Below are positions 23,596-31,819 of a stretch of 64,000 nucleotides of DNA, piece by piece. Made by a program: the position numbers and the translations under genes. Source of the stretch: Acidithiobacillus sp. YTS05. Its GTDB lineage: Bacteria > Pseudomonadota > Gammaproteobacteria > Acidithiobacillales > Acidithiobacillaceae. Positions within the stretch are counted from its first letter, which is position 1; each line of letters opens with the position of its first letter. Location: positions 1,798,001-1,862,000 of the forward strand of contig NZ_CP094359.1 in assembly GCF_024396695.1 (NCBI RefSeq), written 5' to 3'. Under the pieces are notes generated by a model that saw only the letters and a list, made by a program, of their open reading frames with translations, was not told where the DNA came from and did no database searches.

Positions 23596-24105
23596 GGTTC
23601 CTGTTTGGCATTGAAGCATGGGTTTAGCCCACGCCTGACGGCTGTAAAACGGGAGCAAGCGACTTTTCATAAATCCTCACTCCCCTCAGAGTCGTGTGGC
23701 AAACGCACCCTCTTGCAAGTAGGAGAGAACATTCGTCGCTTTGCCTTTCGCCACAGCGCTCTCTCTTTCCAGAGTCCGAGACAGTAGCCGCTCCAGAGGT
23801 TGGCGGATTGGAGATCGCAAAGGCCTTATGAATCTCCCCACTTGCCACCGCTAAATGCGGCCGCTGCCAGCCTGGAGCGAAGCCGGAGCGAGTAGTCCCC
23901 AGGATGCCTCACGGTGTCCTGCATCCGTCGAAACGATTGCGTAAGCTGGGAATGCAGACGCGTGTAGTGCCGCACGGTGGCCGTCGAGCCATCGAAACAA
24001 GTGCACCGTCTGGGCCACCATCAAAGGCTGGACGGCGTGCCGATGACCAGGAAGTCCGGGCGCCTGTCATTAGCTCTGCCGCCCATAGTGAAAAGGCTTC
24101 CCCCA
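23596..24105. other. Gene-poor stretch, possible IS200/IS605-type debris
   Basis: No intact gene. At 23616-23634 there is a hairpin (GCATGGG-TTTAG-CCCACGC, one G-T pair) whose setting, reading GCGTGGGCTAAACCCATGC on the minus strand after a long Ser/Arg-rich frame, resembles right ends of IS200/IS605 (TnpB-type) elements. No TnpB zinc-finger or catalytic motif is found, so this is a weak inference. Confidence 0.25.
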
Positions 24106-24333
24106 CTATCCGTGAATGAACCGGGTTTTTTTTGGCCCAGCCATGGGCATTTCAATCTTAACCGTGTAATGACCATACTTTCCTGGAATCGGGAACTTTG
24201 ACGTGAGGATTTCAACCTTATCGAGATATACCGTGCCGTTGTCGCTCTAAAACTTAACTTTCTCGCTAAAAACGAGATACGGTATCCCTTCTTCTATCTC
24301 TACAACGCCACGCATTTGTGTAATTCTTGACAT
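24106..24333 (-). pseudogene. Small hypothetical gene with in-frame amber stop
   Basis: The frame from ATG 24333 reads MSRITQMRGVVEIEEG, PYLVFSEKVKF, then TAG at 24247-24249 (codon 29). It continues in the same frame as SDNGTVYLDKVEILTSKFP through MAGPKKTRFIHG to a final stop at 24106-24108. Both halves have coherent, coding-like composition, so a 75-residue protein was probably encoded until one nonsense change. It starts 9 bases after the stop of the frameshifted gene upstream, so the pair formed an operon that is now decaying. Stop readthrough is the alternative. Confidence 0.5.
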
Positions 24334-24342
24334 GTCGGAAAT

Positions 24343-24827
24343 TTAAACGGAGTGCGTGTCAGACGATATAGACTCCTTAACTAGCCGAATATTACGTCCT
24401 CCATGACAGTAATAGATATACTTGCCATTATTCATAGGCCAGGCATACATATTTTCCAGATGGGGCCATCGGCTGTAATCGAGGATACTCTTGCGCAGGA
24501 TCCGAATTGCTTCGTGGATTCGTGCCCACTTTTGTTGAAATCGACAATATTGTACTGAAGAGGACAGCCCTCACCGTTACCACTATTCTCGATCAATACA
24601 TATTCGTGACCGCCGAAAGCGTAGGAGCGGACCATTGAAGCCGGTCCATCTATGGTTACAATGGGCTTCCCATTCAGCAATAGCGTTGATGTTGCATAGC
24701 CTGGCACCAGAGTTATCGCCCCGAAGTTCGTCTCGATGGTGCTTGCCAGCGCAGGAAGGAAAGCCCCTTCCGTGAAAAGCAATATCCCAGCACTCATACA
24801 GCCCATGATGCTCAGTTTGTACCTCAT
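24343..24827 (-). pseudogene. Exported hypothetical protein, frameshifted near its 3' end
   Basis: The start MRYKLSIMGCMSAGILLF is a signal peptide (cleavage near ALA). The mature part includes ETNFGAITLVPGYATSTLLL, then IVTIDGPASMVRSYAFGG, HEYVLIENSGNGEGCPLQYN and FGSCARVSSITADGP. There the frame shifts in a run of four C. One more C restores GPHLENMYAWPMNNGKYIYY and the stop at 24343-24345. The uncorrected frame ends early at 24432 (ICMPGL). GGAG stands before the ATG at 24827. Two Cys may form a disulfide. The family is unrecognised. Confidence 0.55.
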
Positions 24828-24848
24828 AACTAAACTCCATGAAAAAGA

Positions 24849-24944
24849 CGCTGCGGGGATCTTGGTAGATGGAACAACGATGACATCCCTCTTTACGATC
24901 ACGTCTATGGCGACATGGCACGATTCCTGGGCGCATGGATGCGA
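24849..24944 (+). repeat. Coding-like fragment similar to 14539-14606
   Basis: It reads CGDLGRWNNDDIPLYDHVYG, then DMARFLGAWMRE and stop. The first 68 bases match 14539-14606 with mostly conservative codon differences and one 3-base indel. No start or full gene surrounds it. Confidence 0.4.
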
Positions 24945-25046
24945 GAGTGATTGCTGGCATGGGGAGAGAGTCAGCCAGCATGGGCAAAATAGTCTTTCCT
25001 AGGTAGAACTCATCACTGCTACACGTCTGACCAATTTTATACGCCT

Positions 25047-25074
25047 ATCGCTATATTTTAGTTTATATTTCGAT
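25047..25074. promoter_or_regulatory. ModE-like operator
   Basis: ATCG-CT-ATAT-N8-ATAT-TT-CGAT is a 28-base dyad matching the ModE molybdate-repressor consensus (ATCGNTATATA-N6-TATATAACGAT) in sequence and spacing. It ends 49 bases before the start of the ModA/WtpA-like gene, where a bound repressor would block transcription when molybdate or tungstate is sufficient. Confidence 0.62.
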
Positions 25075-25123
25075 CGAGGCTTTATATACTTGCGAATATC
25101 ATATTGTACTGGAGATCACGCTG

Positions 25124-26029
25124 ATGAAAGTTCGTCGCAAAACCCCGCTTGCCGCCGTCCTCGCCTTGGGCCTTATCCTGCCCGTAGCTGCCAATGCCGA
25201 AACCATGCTCGCTGCCTTCGCCGGATCCATGGGAAATGTCATGAATCTGCATCTGGGCCCGGCCTTTGCCAAAAGCCATCACGTCGAATTCCGCGGCGAG
25301 GGTCAAGGGGCTTACGCACTAGCGCATCTGATCGCTGGCCATCAGATCACACCTGACGTGTTCATCTCTATTACCCCCGGCCCCATCGAAGTGCTGCAAA
25401 AGGTAGGGCTGGTCAAGACCGCCTACCCCGTCGCCAGTACCCAGATGGTTATCGCCTACAGTCCCAACAGTCCTTTCGCCAAGGACTTTGCCGCCGGCAA
25501 ACCGTGGTACAAAGTACTGCAGATGCCCGGCGCGACCTTTGGGCGCACCGACCCGAAGACCGACCCCCAGGGGCAGAACATCGTCTTCACCATGCAGTTG
25601 GCTGAGCGCTATTATCACCAGCCAGATCTAATGAAGAAGATCCTCGGCCCAATCGAAAACCCGCAGCAGATCTACACCGAGATGTCCCTTTTGGCACGCC
25701 TCAAAAGCGGACAGTTGGCGGCATCCTCGGGCTATCTGAGTGCGGTGAAGTCTCTGCATTTGCCCTACGTCAACCTGCCGGTCGAAATCAATTTGAGTGA
25801 CCCTGCCTACGCGAAGTCCTGGTACGATAAGGCAAATTTCAAGATCAATGTGGACGGCAAGGAAAAGACCGTCACCCCAAAGCCCTTGGTCTTCTATGCT
25901 GCCGTACTCAAGAATGCTCCGAACCCGAAATTGGGTGAGGATTTCGTCGCCTTCCTGCGCAGTCCGGAAGGACAGAAGATGTTCCGCGAAGACGGCTACA
26001 GCGCGCCCAAGGGTGAGCCTCTGAACTGA
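25124..26029 (+). CDS. Molybdate/tungstate-type periplasmic binding protein (ModA/WtpA-like)
   Basis: A 301-residue protein with a signal peptide (1-25, cleavage ANA) followed by a type II periplasmic-binding fold. LAAFAGSMGNVMNLHLGPAF is the ligand-binding first strand and loop of WtpA/ModA (usual HAGSL pattern). GEGQGAYALAHLIAGHQITPDVFIS is the second. Near the C-terminus FVAFLRSPEGQKMFREDGY is typical of SBP_bac_11 proteins. It binds an oxyanion, and molybdate or tungstate is favoured by the ModE-like site upstream and a Mop protein nearby. No permease or ATPase gene adjoins it, so it must dock to a transporter encoded elsewhere. Confidence 0.8.
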   Translation: MKVRRKTPLAAVLALGLILPVAANAETMLAAFAGSMGNVMNLHLGPAFAKSHHVEFRGEGQGAYALAHLIAGHQITPDVFISITPGPIEVLQKVGLVKTAYPVASTQMVIAYSPNSPFAKDFAAGKPWYKVLQMPGATFGRTDPKTDPQGQNIVFTMQLAERYYHQPDLMKKILGPIENPQQIYTEMSLLARLKSGQLAASSGYLSAVKSLHLPYVNLPVEINLSDPAYAKSWYDKANFKINVDGKEKTVTPKPLVFYAAVLKNAPNPKLGEDFVAFLRSPEGQKMFREDGYSAPKGEPLN

Positions 26030-26060
26030 TTCGCCAGCTGTCTACCAAGAGCTGGTAAAG

Positions 26061-26090
26061 GGCCTGCTGGAAACTGCAGGCCTTCTTTCT
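26061..26090 (+). terminator. Terminator after the binding-protein gene
   Basis: A stem GGCCTGC / GCAGGCC with an 8-base loop is followed by TTCTTTCT. It separates the binding-protein transcript from the porin gene. Confidence 0.7.
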
Positions 26091-26094
26091 CCGC

Positions 26095-26128
26095 ATCGCT
26101 ATATTCAAATATATATCATATATAACAG
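26095..26128. promoter_or_regulatory. Partial ModE-like site before the first porin gene
   Basis: The half-site ATCGCTATAT is exact. A second half TATATAACAG resembles TATATAACGAT, but the spacing is about 7 bases longer than in the site at 25047. The site ends 11 bases before the ATG at 26140. Regulation by ModE is possible. Confidence 0.4.
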
Positions 26129-26139
26129 GGAATTTGATC

Positions 26140-27471
26140 ATGAAACGCAAAACCATCACCGCAGCGCTCCTGGCCGCCTGCGCTCTTGCGGGCAGCGCTC
26201 AAGCGGAAACCTTGAGTCAATTCTTTGCCAAGAGCGAGATCGACGGCCAGATTCGCTCCTACTACTTCAGCCGCCTCTATGGCACCCCCGACACCGTCAA
26301 CGCCTATGCCTATTCCCTGGCTGGCCGGATCAATGTATTGACGGCGCCTTTTCTGTCAGGATTCCGCGTGGGCGTCAGCTTTTACACCGCGAATGCCATG
26401 GGCACGCTGGCAAGCAATCCGGCCCGGGTGGACAAGACCCTGATGGGAGATCAAAACTCCGTCAATGCCCTGGGTCAGGCTTACCTGGAATACCAGGACC
26501 ACTGGCTCACCGCCAAGGTCGGTAACCAGCTCGTTGACACCCCCTGGCTCAATCGCGTGGGCGGGCGGGTCATTCCGGTCACGTATCAGGGCGTGACCCT
26601 TGCCGTGCACCCAGTATCCGGTCTGACCTTGGATGCACTGCGCATCTTCCGCTGGAAGGATCGCACCAACAATCAGTTCACCCGCGACAACCTCTACTAT
26701 TACGGCCCAAGCTACGGCGATTACCTCTATGGTGGCTCCAACGTCTTGCCGCAAAGCTACGCAGAAGAGCATCCGAGCAACGGCGCCCTGGCCTTGGGCG
26801 CAAAGTATCATTGGCACAGTGCCAAAACCCAGGCCTGGTTTTACCAGTTTGATCAGTTTGCCAACATGTTCTATTGGGACTGCAGTTACCGTTTGCCGGT
26901 TTCCGCTCCAGTACAGCCATTTGTGGCCGCCCAGTTCACCCGGGAATGGGGGGCGGGCGAGGCCTTTGCGAGTACCGGAACCACGCTATTCGAACAGCCT
27001 GGCCAAGGCGTGAACAGCACCAGTTGGGGGGTCAAGGCGGGCATTCACTTTCCCCACGGTAGTCTCTGGTATGCCTACGACAGCACCGAGCTCCACGCCC
27101 ATGCCCTGGGCGGCGGTGCCATCATCTCGCCTTACACCGTCGGCTATACGGCAGACCCTTTGTATGTAGACGCCATGATTCAGGGTTTGGTGGGGGTGGG
27201 ACCAGGGCATGGCTGGCGGGTGCGCGCCGCATACTGGCCCATCCCGAAGCAACTGCAACTTACTGCCGGCTTCTCTGAATTCAACACCTATTTTTCCGGG
27301 GACAGCAACTGGACCCACTTCAACCTGAGTTATTTCCCGCAGGGCATGTTCCAGGGCTTCTGCCTGCGGGATCAGATCGAGGTGGGCAATGGCGGTGCGC
27401 CCGGACTATATCCGGGCTCTGGTCAGCACTCCTTTGTCTATAATCGGGTGATGTTTACCTACAAATTCTGA
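26140..27471 (+). CDS. OprD-like outer-membrane porin
   Basis: A 443-residue outer-membrane channel. The signal peptide (1-22, SAQA) is followed by TLSQFFAKSEIDGQIRSYYFSR, the usual start of OprD/porin barrels. Then come VGNQLVDTPWLNRVGGRVIPVTYQGVTL and many Tyr/Trp-rich strands, ending in VMFTYKF with terminal Phe. ATG 26140 is chosen because the TTG six bases earlier has no ribosome site. It follows the binding-protein gene and its terminator and has a partial ModE-like box, so a role in passing molybdate, tungstate or a chelated form through the outer membrane is inferred. It is paralogous to the product of 27874-29151. Confidence 0.78.
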   Translation: MKRKTITAALLAACALAGSAQAETLSQFFAKSEIDGQIRSYYFSRLYGTPDTVNAYAYSLAGRINVLTAPFLSGFRVGVSFYTANAMGTLASNPARVDKTLMGDQNSVNALGQAYLEYQDHWLTAKVGNQLVDTPWLNRVGGRVIPVTYQGVTLAVHPVSGLTLDALRIFRWKDRTNNQFTRDNLYYYGPSYGDYLYGGSNVLPQSYAEEHPSNGALALGAKYHWHSAKTQAWFYQFDQFANMFYWDCSYRLPVSAPVQPFVAAQFTREWGAGEAFASTGTTLFEQPGQGVNSTSWGVKAGIHFPHGSLWYAYDSTELHAHALGGGAIISPYTVGYTADPLYVDAMIQGLVGVGPGHGWRVRAAYWPIPKQLQLTAGFSEFNTYFSGDSNWTHFNLSYFPQGMFQGFCLRDQIEVGNGGAPGLYPGSGQHSFVYNRVMFTYKF

Positions 27472-27472
27472 G

Positions 27473-27676
27473 TTATTTGCCGATAGAAACGTTGGTCGCT
27501 TTGATGATGGCGGCCACCGTGTCCCCTACCTGCAGACTCATCTCCCGAGCACTGCGGGTAGTAATCACTGCAGCAATCTTGCCTGCAGCGGTTTCCATGA
27601 CCACCTCGGTCAGCACCTTGTCCTCGACGATCTCCAGCACCTTTCCACTGATCTGATTGCGAATACTCGTTTGCAT
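27473..27676 (-). CDS. Mop/TOBE-domain molybdate-binding protein (molbindin)
   Basis: A 67-residue single Mop domain: SIRNQISGKVLEIVEDKVLT, MAAGKI-like turn, ITTRSAREMSLQVGDTVAAI and IKATNVSIGK. Such molbindins bind molybdate or tungstate at oligomer interfaces in the cytoplasm, buffering the metal. ATG 27676 gives the standard molbindin length; the frame extends 8 codons further but without need. It is convergent with the first porin gene, with a single base between the two stops. Its presence supports assigning the neighbouring binding protein to Mo/W. Confidence 0.85.
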   Translation of the reverse strand: MQTSIRNQISGKVLEIVEDKVLTEVVMETAAGKIAAVITTRSAREMSLQVGDTVAAIIKATNVSIGK

Positions 27677-27873
27677 CCTGACATGCTCCCTTATTGACAA
27701 GCTCGCAGCACGAATAGAACAACAACTCCGGCAACGACGAGGCTACAGCGATTACCAAAAATAATTTCACCAATTATAAATAAGCATTGGCGCCCAGATT
27801 GTGAACCACCTATTCTCTCTCGCAAGAACAAAGAATTTGTTTTCATGCAGAGAGACGAGAAGAGGAGTGATCA

Positions 27874-29151
27874 ATGAAAAAAATACCATTATTCATTGCC
27901 GGCCTGATGGTCTTACCAGCAATCAGCCATGGTCAGACAATTCAGCAGTTCCTGGAGAAGTCTACGGTCACGGGCAATATTCGCTCCTACTATTACAACC
28001 AGATGTTTGCCGGTGATGCCGTAGAAAACCGTTATGCCTTTTCTCTTGGCGGTATGATCAAAGTACAGACGGCGCCTCTTTACGGCGTAAGCGCCGGAGT
28101 CGCGTTTTACACGGCCAACGATCTCGGAGCCAATGAAACGAGCGGCGATCAGAAACGTCTGGACCCCTTACTGATGGGCACCAGAACATCGTTGAATGTA
28201 CTGGGGCAAGCCTATCTGCAATACCAGAATCCCTGGCTGAAAGTAGACGTTGGCAATTTGTTACTCAATACGCCGTGGATGGGACCCGCCGACGCATTCA
28301 TGATCCCCAATACCTATCAGGCGGTCACCGCAACCCTCCATCCCCTACCTGATCTGAGCATTATTGCGATTCGCGAATTTCGCTATAAAAATCGTATTCA
28401 AGCCGATTATCATCGGCAAACGCTACTCAACTACAACGCGCATTACAGCTACTTGCCCGACAACAGCGACGGTACCCTTGCCTTTGGTATCAAGGGGCAG
28501 AAACTAGGGATAAAAGCAGCGGCATGGTTCTACCGTTTCTATGACCTGACGAACATGTTCTACGGAACAGTAGACTACACCACGCCAGTCCTCTTTCAAC
28601 ATTTCCAGCCATTTGCGGACTTTCAATACGCGCGGGAATGGGCCGACGGGGGCCAATTGGCAGGACCGGTGAATGCCACGGTGTTTGGTGGCATGCTGGG
28701 CCTCAAGGCGCAGTTTGGCGGTATGCGCGGCAGCATTTTTGCAGCTTACAACCATATCCCGCAGCGGGCCACCACTCTTCCCAACAGCCAGACACTGATG
28801 AACGGCGGCTTCATTTCGCCTTTCTCGCAACAATACAGTGCTGACCCCCTCTACACCAGCATTATGAACTATGGGCTGGTTTCAGCGTCTGCATCTGGCC
28901 ATGCCTGGAAAGCCGGATTCGTGTTCTTTCCACTGCCCAATCTTCGTTTCAAATATTCCTATAGCTGGTATCACACTGCGCCTTTTTATCCCAACGTAGA
29001 CGCCAACTATATTGATGTAACGTATACCCCAGGAGGATTCTGGAAAGGGCTATCTCTGCGTAATCTTCTGGCCATTGATCACAGTAATCCGTTTGCCAAT
29101 TATCATGGCACCTTCGTCGATGATCGCCTGATGTTGCAATACAGTTTCTAA
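27874..29151 (+). CDS. OprD-like outer-membrane porin, second paralogue
   Basis: A 425-residue protein. The signal peptide (1-20, SHG) is followed by TIQQFLEKSTVTGNIRSYYYNQ, which parallels TLSQFFAKSEIDGQIRSYYFSR of the first porin. VDVGNLLLNTPWMGPADAFM matches its VGNQLVDTPWLNRVGGRVI, and the protein ends in LMLQYSF. The duplication is old, because sequence has drifted strongly while the layout is preserved. GAAGAGGAGTGATCA carries the ribosome site. No ModE-like box is visible upstream. The substrate is probably related to that of the first porin (inference). Confidence 0.76.
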   Translation: MKKIPLFIAGLMVLPAISHGQTIQQFLEKSTVTGNIRSYYYNQMFAGDAVENRYAFSLGGMIKVQTAPLYGVSAGVAFYTANDLGANETSGDQKRLDPLLMGTRTSLNVLGQAYLQYQNPWLKVDVGNLLLNTPWMGPADAFMIPNTYQAVTATLHPLPDLSIIAIREFRYKNRIQADYHRQTLLNYNAHYSYLPDNSDGTLAFGIKGQKLGIKAAAWFYRFYDLTNMFYGTVDYTTPVLFQHFQPFADFQYAREWADGGQLAGPVNATVFGGMLGLKAQFGGMRGSIFAAYNHIPQRATTLPNSQTLMNGGFISPFSQQYSADPLYTSIMNYGLVSASASGHAWKAGFVFFPLPNLRFKYSYSWYHTAPFYPNVDANYIDVTYTPGGFWKGLSLRNLLAIDHSNPFANYHGTFVDDRLMLQYSF

Positions 29152-29190
29152 GAGAATATCTCCTCCTCCACATGGTGGCGTGTGGTTCTT

Positions 29191-29215
29191 GGCAGCAGTG
29201 TATCGCTGCCTTTTT
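29191..29215 (+). terminator. Terminator after the second porin
   Basis: GGCAGC / GCTGCC stem with an 8-base loop followed by TTTTT. Confidence 0.8.
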
Positions 29216-29349
29216 ATTTGCCATTCATGATTACATATCATTATCAGAAAAAGTATTTTTGATTATTATTTGTAAAATAAAATACGGCAACAAAAGATTC
29301 TCTTTGCTTTACCAAGCGAACAAATGAAAAATTGTTTTACCCAATATCC

Positions 29350-29619
29350 ATGGAGGTGATCATCACGAATCGCAAAGTAGTGAAACATTCTCTTATGGCG
29401 CTGATTATCCTGGCGGCACTGACGCAAATGGCAATGGCCGATATTACCGTCACCGCGCCAGAAGACACAGCAGATCCCTTGTTCACCCAACCGGTGCCGC
29501 AAACCTGGCATTTTGGCCCGGACGAAAAGAAGTCCAGCTCATCACCGGCAGCACCGGCGCAAGAGCAAAACAGCGTCACCGTTACGGTGAAGACGCTTCC
29601 TCCCAGCAAAGCGCAATGA
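29350..29619 (+). CDS. Small periplasmic protein with uncertain start
   Basis: The frame encodes a signal peptide (NRKVVKHSLMALIILAAL, cleavage AMA) and a mature part of about 65 residues that starts DITVTAPEDTADPLF. It is then Ser/Pro/Gln-rich and ends VTVTVKTLPPSKAQ. The ATG at 29350 has no ribosome site before it. A perfect GGAGG lies inside, at 29352-29356, eight bases before an ACG at 29365 that would begin TNRKVVKH. ACG may be a mutated or rare natural start; GTG 29380 is another choice. It lies downstream of the porins in the same direction. The function is unknown. Confidence 0.55.
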   Translation: MEVIITNRKVVKHSLMALIILAALTQMAMADITVTAPEDTADPLFTQPVPQTWHFGPDEKKSSSSPAAPAQEQNSVTVTVKTLPPSKAQ

Positions 29620-29628
29620 GGCTAACGC

Positions 29629-30822
29629 TCAAGCACGGGCGACGCGGATTTCTGCGGCCGCCCGTTCCGCCCGCTCACGAGCGAGCTCGATGCTGTCTGC
29701 GCTGGCCAATGCCACCCCCAGGCGGCGCAGCTTCTGCGCCTGCGGCTTACCAAACAGCCGCAGATCGCTTTCGGGGACGGCGAGAGCCGTAGCGATTCCG
29801 CTGTACACGGGCCCCCAACCAACTTCGCCGGCGCGAATGACGGCCGAGGCCGAGGGGCGGCGAAAGCCGGGGTCTAGGGGCAAACCCAGAATTGCGCGCA
29901 GGTGCAGCTCAAATTCGTTCTGGCGCTGACTGATCAGCGTCACCATTCCGGTGTCGTGGGGGCGGGGCGATAGTTCACTGAAATACACGTCCTCGCCGCG
30001 CACAAAAAATTCCACCCCGAAGATGCCGCGACCACCCAGCGCCTCCGTCACCTGCCGTGCCATCTCCTGCGCCGCAGCCAGCGCCTTATCGGACATGGGC
30101 TGCGGCTGCCAGGATTCGATATAATCGCCCGCCTCCTGACGATGGCCAATAGGCGCACAAAAGACCGTTCCCGCCGCCCCCCGCACTGTCAGCAGGGTAA
30201 TTTCAAAATCGAAATCGACAAAACCCTCGACAATGACCCGCTGACCACGCACCCGCCCGGCGCTCTGCGCCTCTTCCCAAGCCGCGGGAATTTCATCGGC
30301 AGAGTGCAGTACCGACTGCCCCTTACCACTGGAAGACATCACCGGCTTGACGACGCAGGGAAAACCGATTTTCGTGCTGGCCTCCTGCAGCTCCGCCAAA
30401 GAAGCAGCGAAGGCATAGGGGGAAGTGCGCAGGGAGAGCTCTTCGGCAGCAAGGCGACGGATGCCTTCGCGATCCATGGTCAGGCGCACCGCGCGCGCCG
30501 TGGGGATGACCGTGGCCAAGCCTCTTTTTTCGATCTGTGCCAGGGCCTGGGTGGCGATGGCCTCGATTTCCGGGACCACAAAATCTGGCCGCTCCCGCGC
30601 CACCAGGGCGAGGATCGCGTCGGCATCGGTCATATCGATCACTTCGCTACGATGCGCCACCTGCATGGCAGGCGCATGGGCGTAGCGGTCGACGGCAATG
30701 GTCTCCACCCCCAGACGCTGGGCGGCGATGACGAACTCCTTCCCCAACTCCCCGGCGCCCAGCAGCAGGATCCGTGTTGCCCCCGCTGCCAGTGGCGTAC
30801 CCAAAGACACTTCCATCGCCAT
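29629..30822 (-). CDS. purT: Formate-dependent phosphoribosylglycinamide formyltransferase
   Basis: A 397-residue ATP-grasp enzyme that makes formyl-GAR from GAR, formate and ATP in purine synthesis, bypassing folate. Clear family blocks are [21 protein letters not shown] (N-terminal), VPEIEAIAT, the ATP-grasp segment [18 protein letters not shown], and [26 protein letters not shown] with the metal-binding residues. Length and order are typical. It is transcribed alone on the minus strand and diverges from gnd with a 73-base gap. Either of two nearby Met codons (1 or 3) could start. Confidence 0.96.
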   Translation of the reverse strand: MAMEVSLGTPLAAGATRILLLGAGELGKEFVIAAQRLGVETIAVDRYAHAPAMQVAHRSEVIDMTDADAILALVARERPDFVVPEIEAIATQALAQIEKRGLATVIPTARAVRLTMDREGIRRLAAEELSLRTSPYAFAASLAELQEASTKIGFPCVVKPVMSSSGKGQSVLHSADEIPAAWEEAQSAGRVRGQRVIVEGFVDFDFEITLLTVRGAAGTVFCAPIGHRQEAGDYIESWQPQPMSDKALAAAQEMARQVTEALGGRGIFGVEFFVRGEDVYFSELSPRPHDTGMVTLISQRQNEFELHLRAILGLPLDPGFRRPSASAVIRAGEVGWGPVYSGIATALAVPESDLRLFGKPQAQKLRRLGVALASADSIELARERAERAAAEIRVARA

Positions 30823-30895
30823 CCGTCCTGATCCTTATGAGCTGACTATACTGAGAGCATAGCAGTGTCAGCAGGTACTCGTCAGGAGGTGGAAT

Positions 30896-31819
30896 ATGGC
30901 CGTGGGTAAGATCGGGATGGTGGGTTTGGGGCGTATGGGCGGCAATATGGCACGCCGACTGCAGCGCGATGGTGCCGAGGTGGTCGCCTACAACCGACAT
31001 ATTGAAAAGGCGCAGGAACTGGCGCAGGAGACGGGGATACAGGCCGCTGGCACCCTGCAAGAACTGGTCGAAAAACTTCCCGCCCCGCGCGTCGTCTGGC
31101 TGATGCTGCCTGCAGGCGCCCCGACCGCCGAGCACATCCACGAGATCCTGCCACTCCTCGCCACCGGCGACATCCTCGTCAACGGTGCCAATGCCTTTTA
31201 TGGTGAGTCCATGACGCAGGCCAAGGAAGTCGAGGCCCATGGCGTAGAGTATGTGGATGCTGGCGTATCCGGCGGCGTCTGGGGCCTGCAGGAAGGCTAC
31301 GCCCTGATGGTAGGCGGCAAGCCAGAAGCAGTGGCCAAGGTCGAACCCTTTCTGAAAATCCTTGCTCCGGGGCCTGATAAGGGATGGCTGCACTGCGGTC
31401 CGGTCGGTAGCGGGCATTTTATCAAGATGGTCCACAACGGTATCGAATACGGCATGATGCAGGCCCTTGCCGAGGGCTTTGCCATCCTCCAGGGCAAGAC
31501 GGAGTTCGATCTGGATCTGGCCGCAGTGGCCGAGATGTGGCGCTATGGCAGCGTGGTACGCTCCTGGTTGCTGGACCTCACTGCCGCTACCCTGCACAAG
31601 GATCAGGTCTTGGCGGACATCGCCCCCATCGTTGCGGACTCCGGCGAAGGCTTGTGGACCGCGCAGGCGGCGTTGCAACAAAAGGTTCCCGCCCCGGTAA
31701 TCACTCTCGCCCTGCAAATGCGCTGGGCCAGTCAGGGCAAGGATGACTATGCCGCCAAGCTACTGGCCATGATGCGCAATCAATTCGGTGGCCACGCCGT
31801 AGTGCAGGAGGCAAAATGA
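30896..31819 (+). CDS. gnd: 6-phosphogluconate dehydrogenase, decarboxylating (short GndA/GntZ type)
   Basis: A 307-residue oxidoreductase converting 6-phosphogluconate to ribulose 5-phosphate and CO2. The Rossmann motif GMVGLGRMGGNMARRL is at residues 7-22. VSGGVWGLQEGYALMVGG (substrate loop) and GHFIKMVHNGIEYGMMQ (catalytic Lys and Asn) follow. The short form (about 300 residues) often prefers NAD and is common in acidophiles and methylotrophs. CAGGAGG precedes the ATG. It overlaps zwf by 4 bases (ATGA), forming an oxidative pentose phosphate operon. Confidence 0.94.
   Translation: MAVGKIGMVGLGRMGGNMARRLQRDGAEVVAYNRHIEKAQELAQETGIQAAGTLQELVEKLPAPRVVWLMLPAGAPTAEHIHEILPLLATGDILVNGANAFYGESMTQAKEVEAHGVEYVDAGVSGGVWGLQEGYALMVGGKPEAVAKVEPFLKILAPGPDKGWLHCGPVGSGHFIKMVHNGIEYGMMQALAEGFAILQGKTEFDLDLAAVAEMWRYGSVVRSWLLDLTAATLHKDQVLADIAPIVADSGEGLWTAQAALQQKVPAPVITLALQMRWASQGKDDYAAKLLAMMRNQFGGHAVVQEAK

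Noticed and set aside
23616..24105. Complete IS200/IS605 element with TnpB
   Set aside because: Only an end-like hairpin is present. No transposase or TnpB motif could be found, so it is kept only as low-confidence debris.
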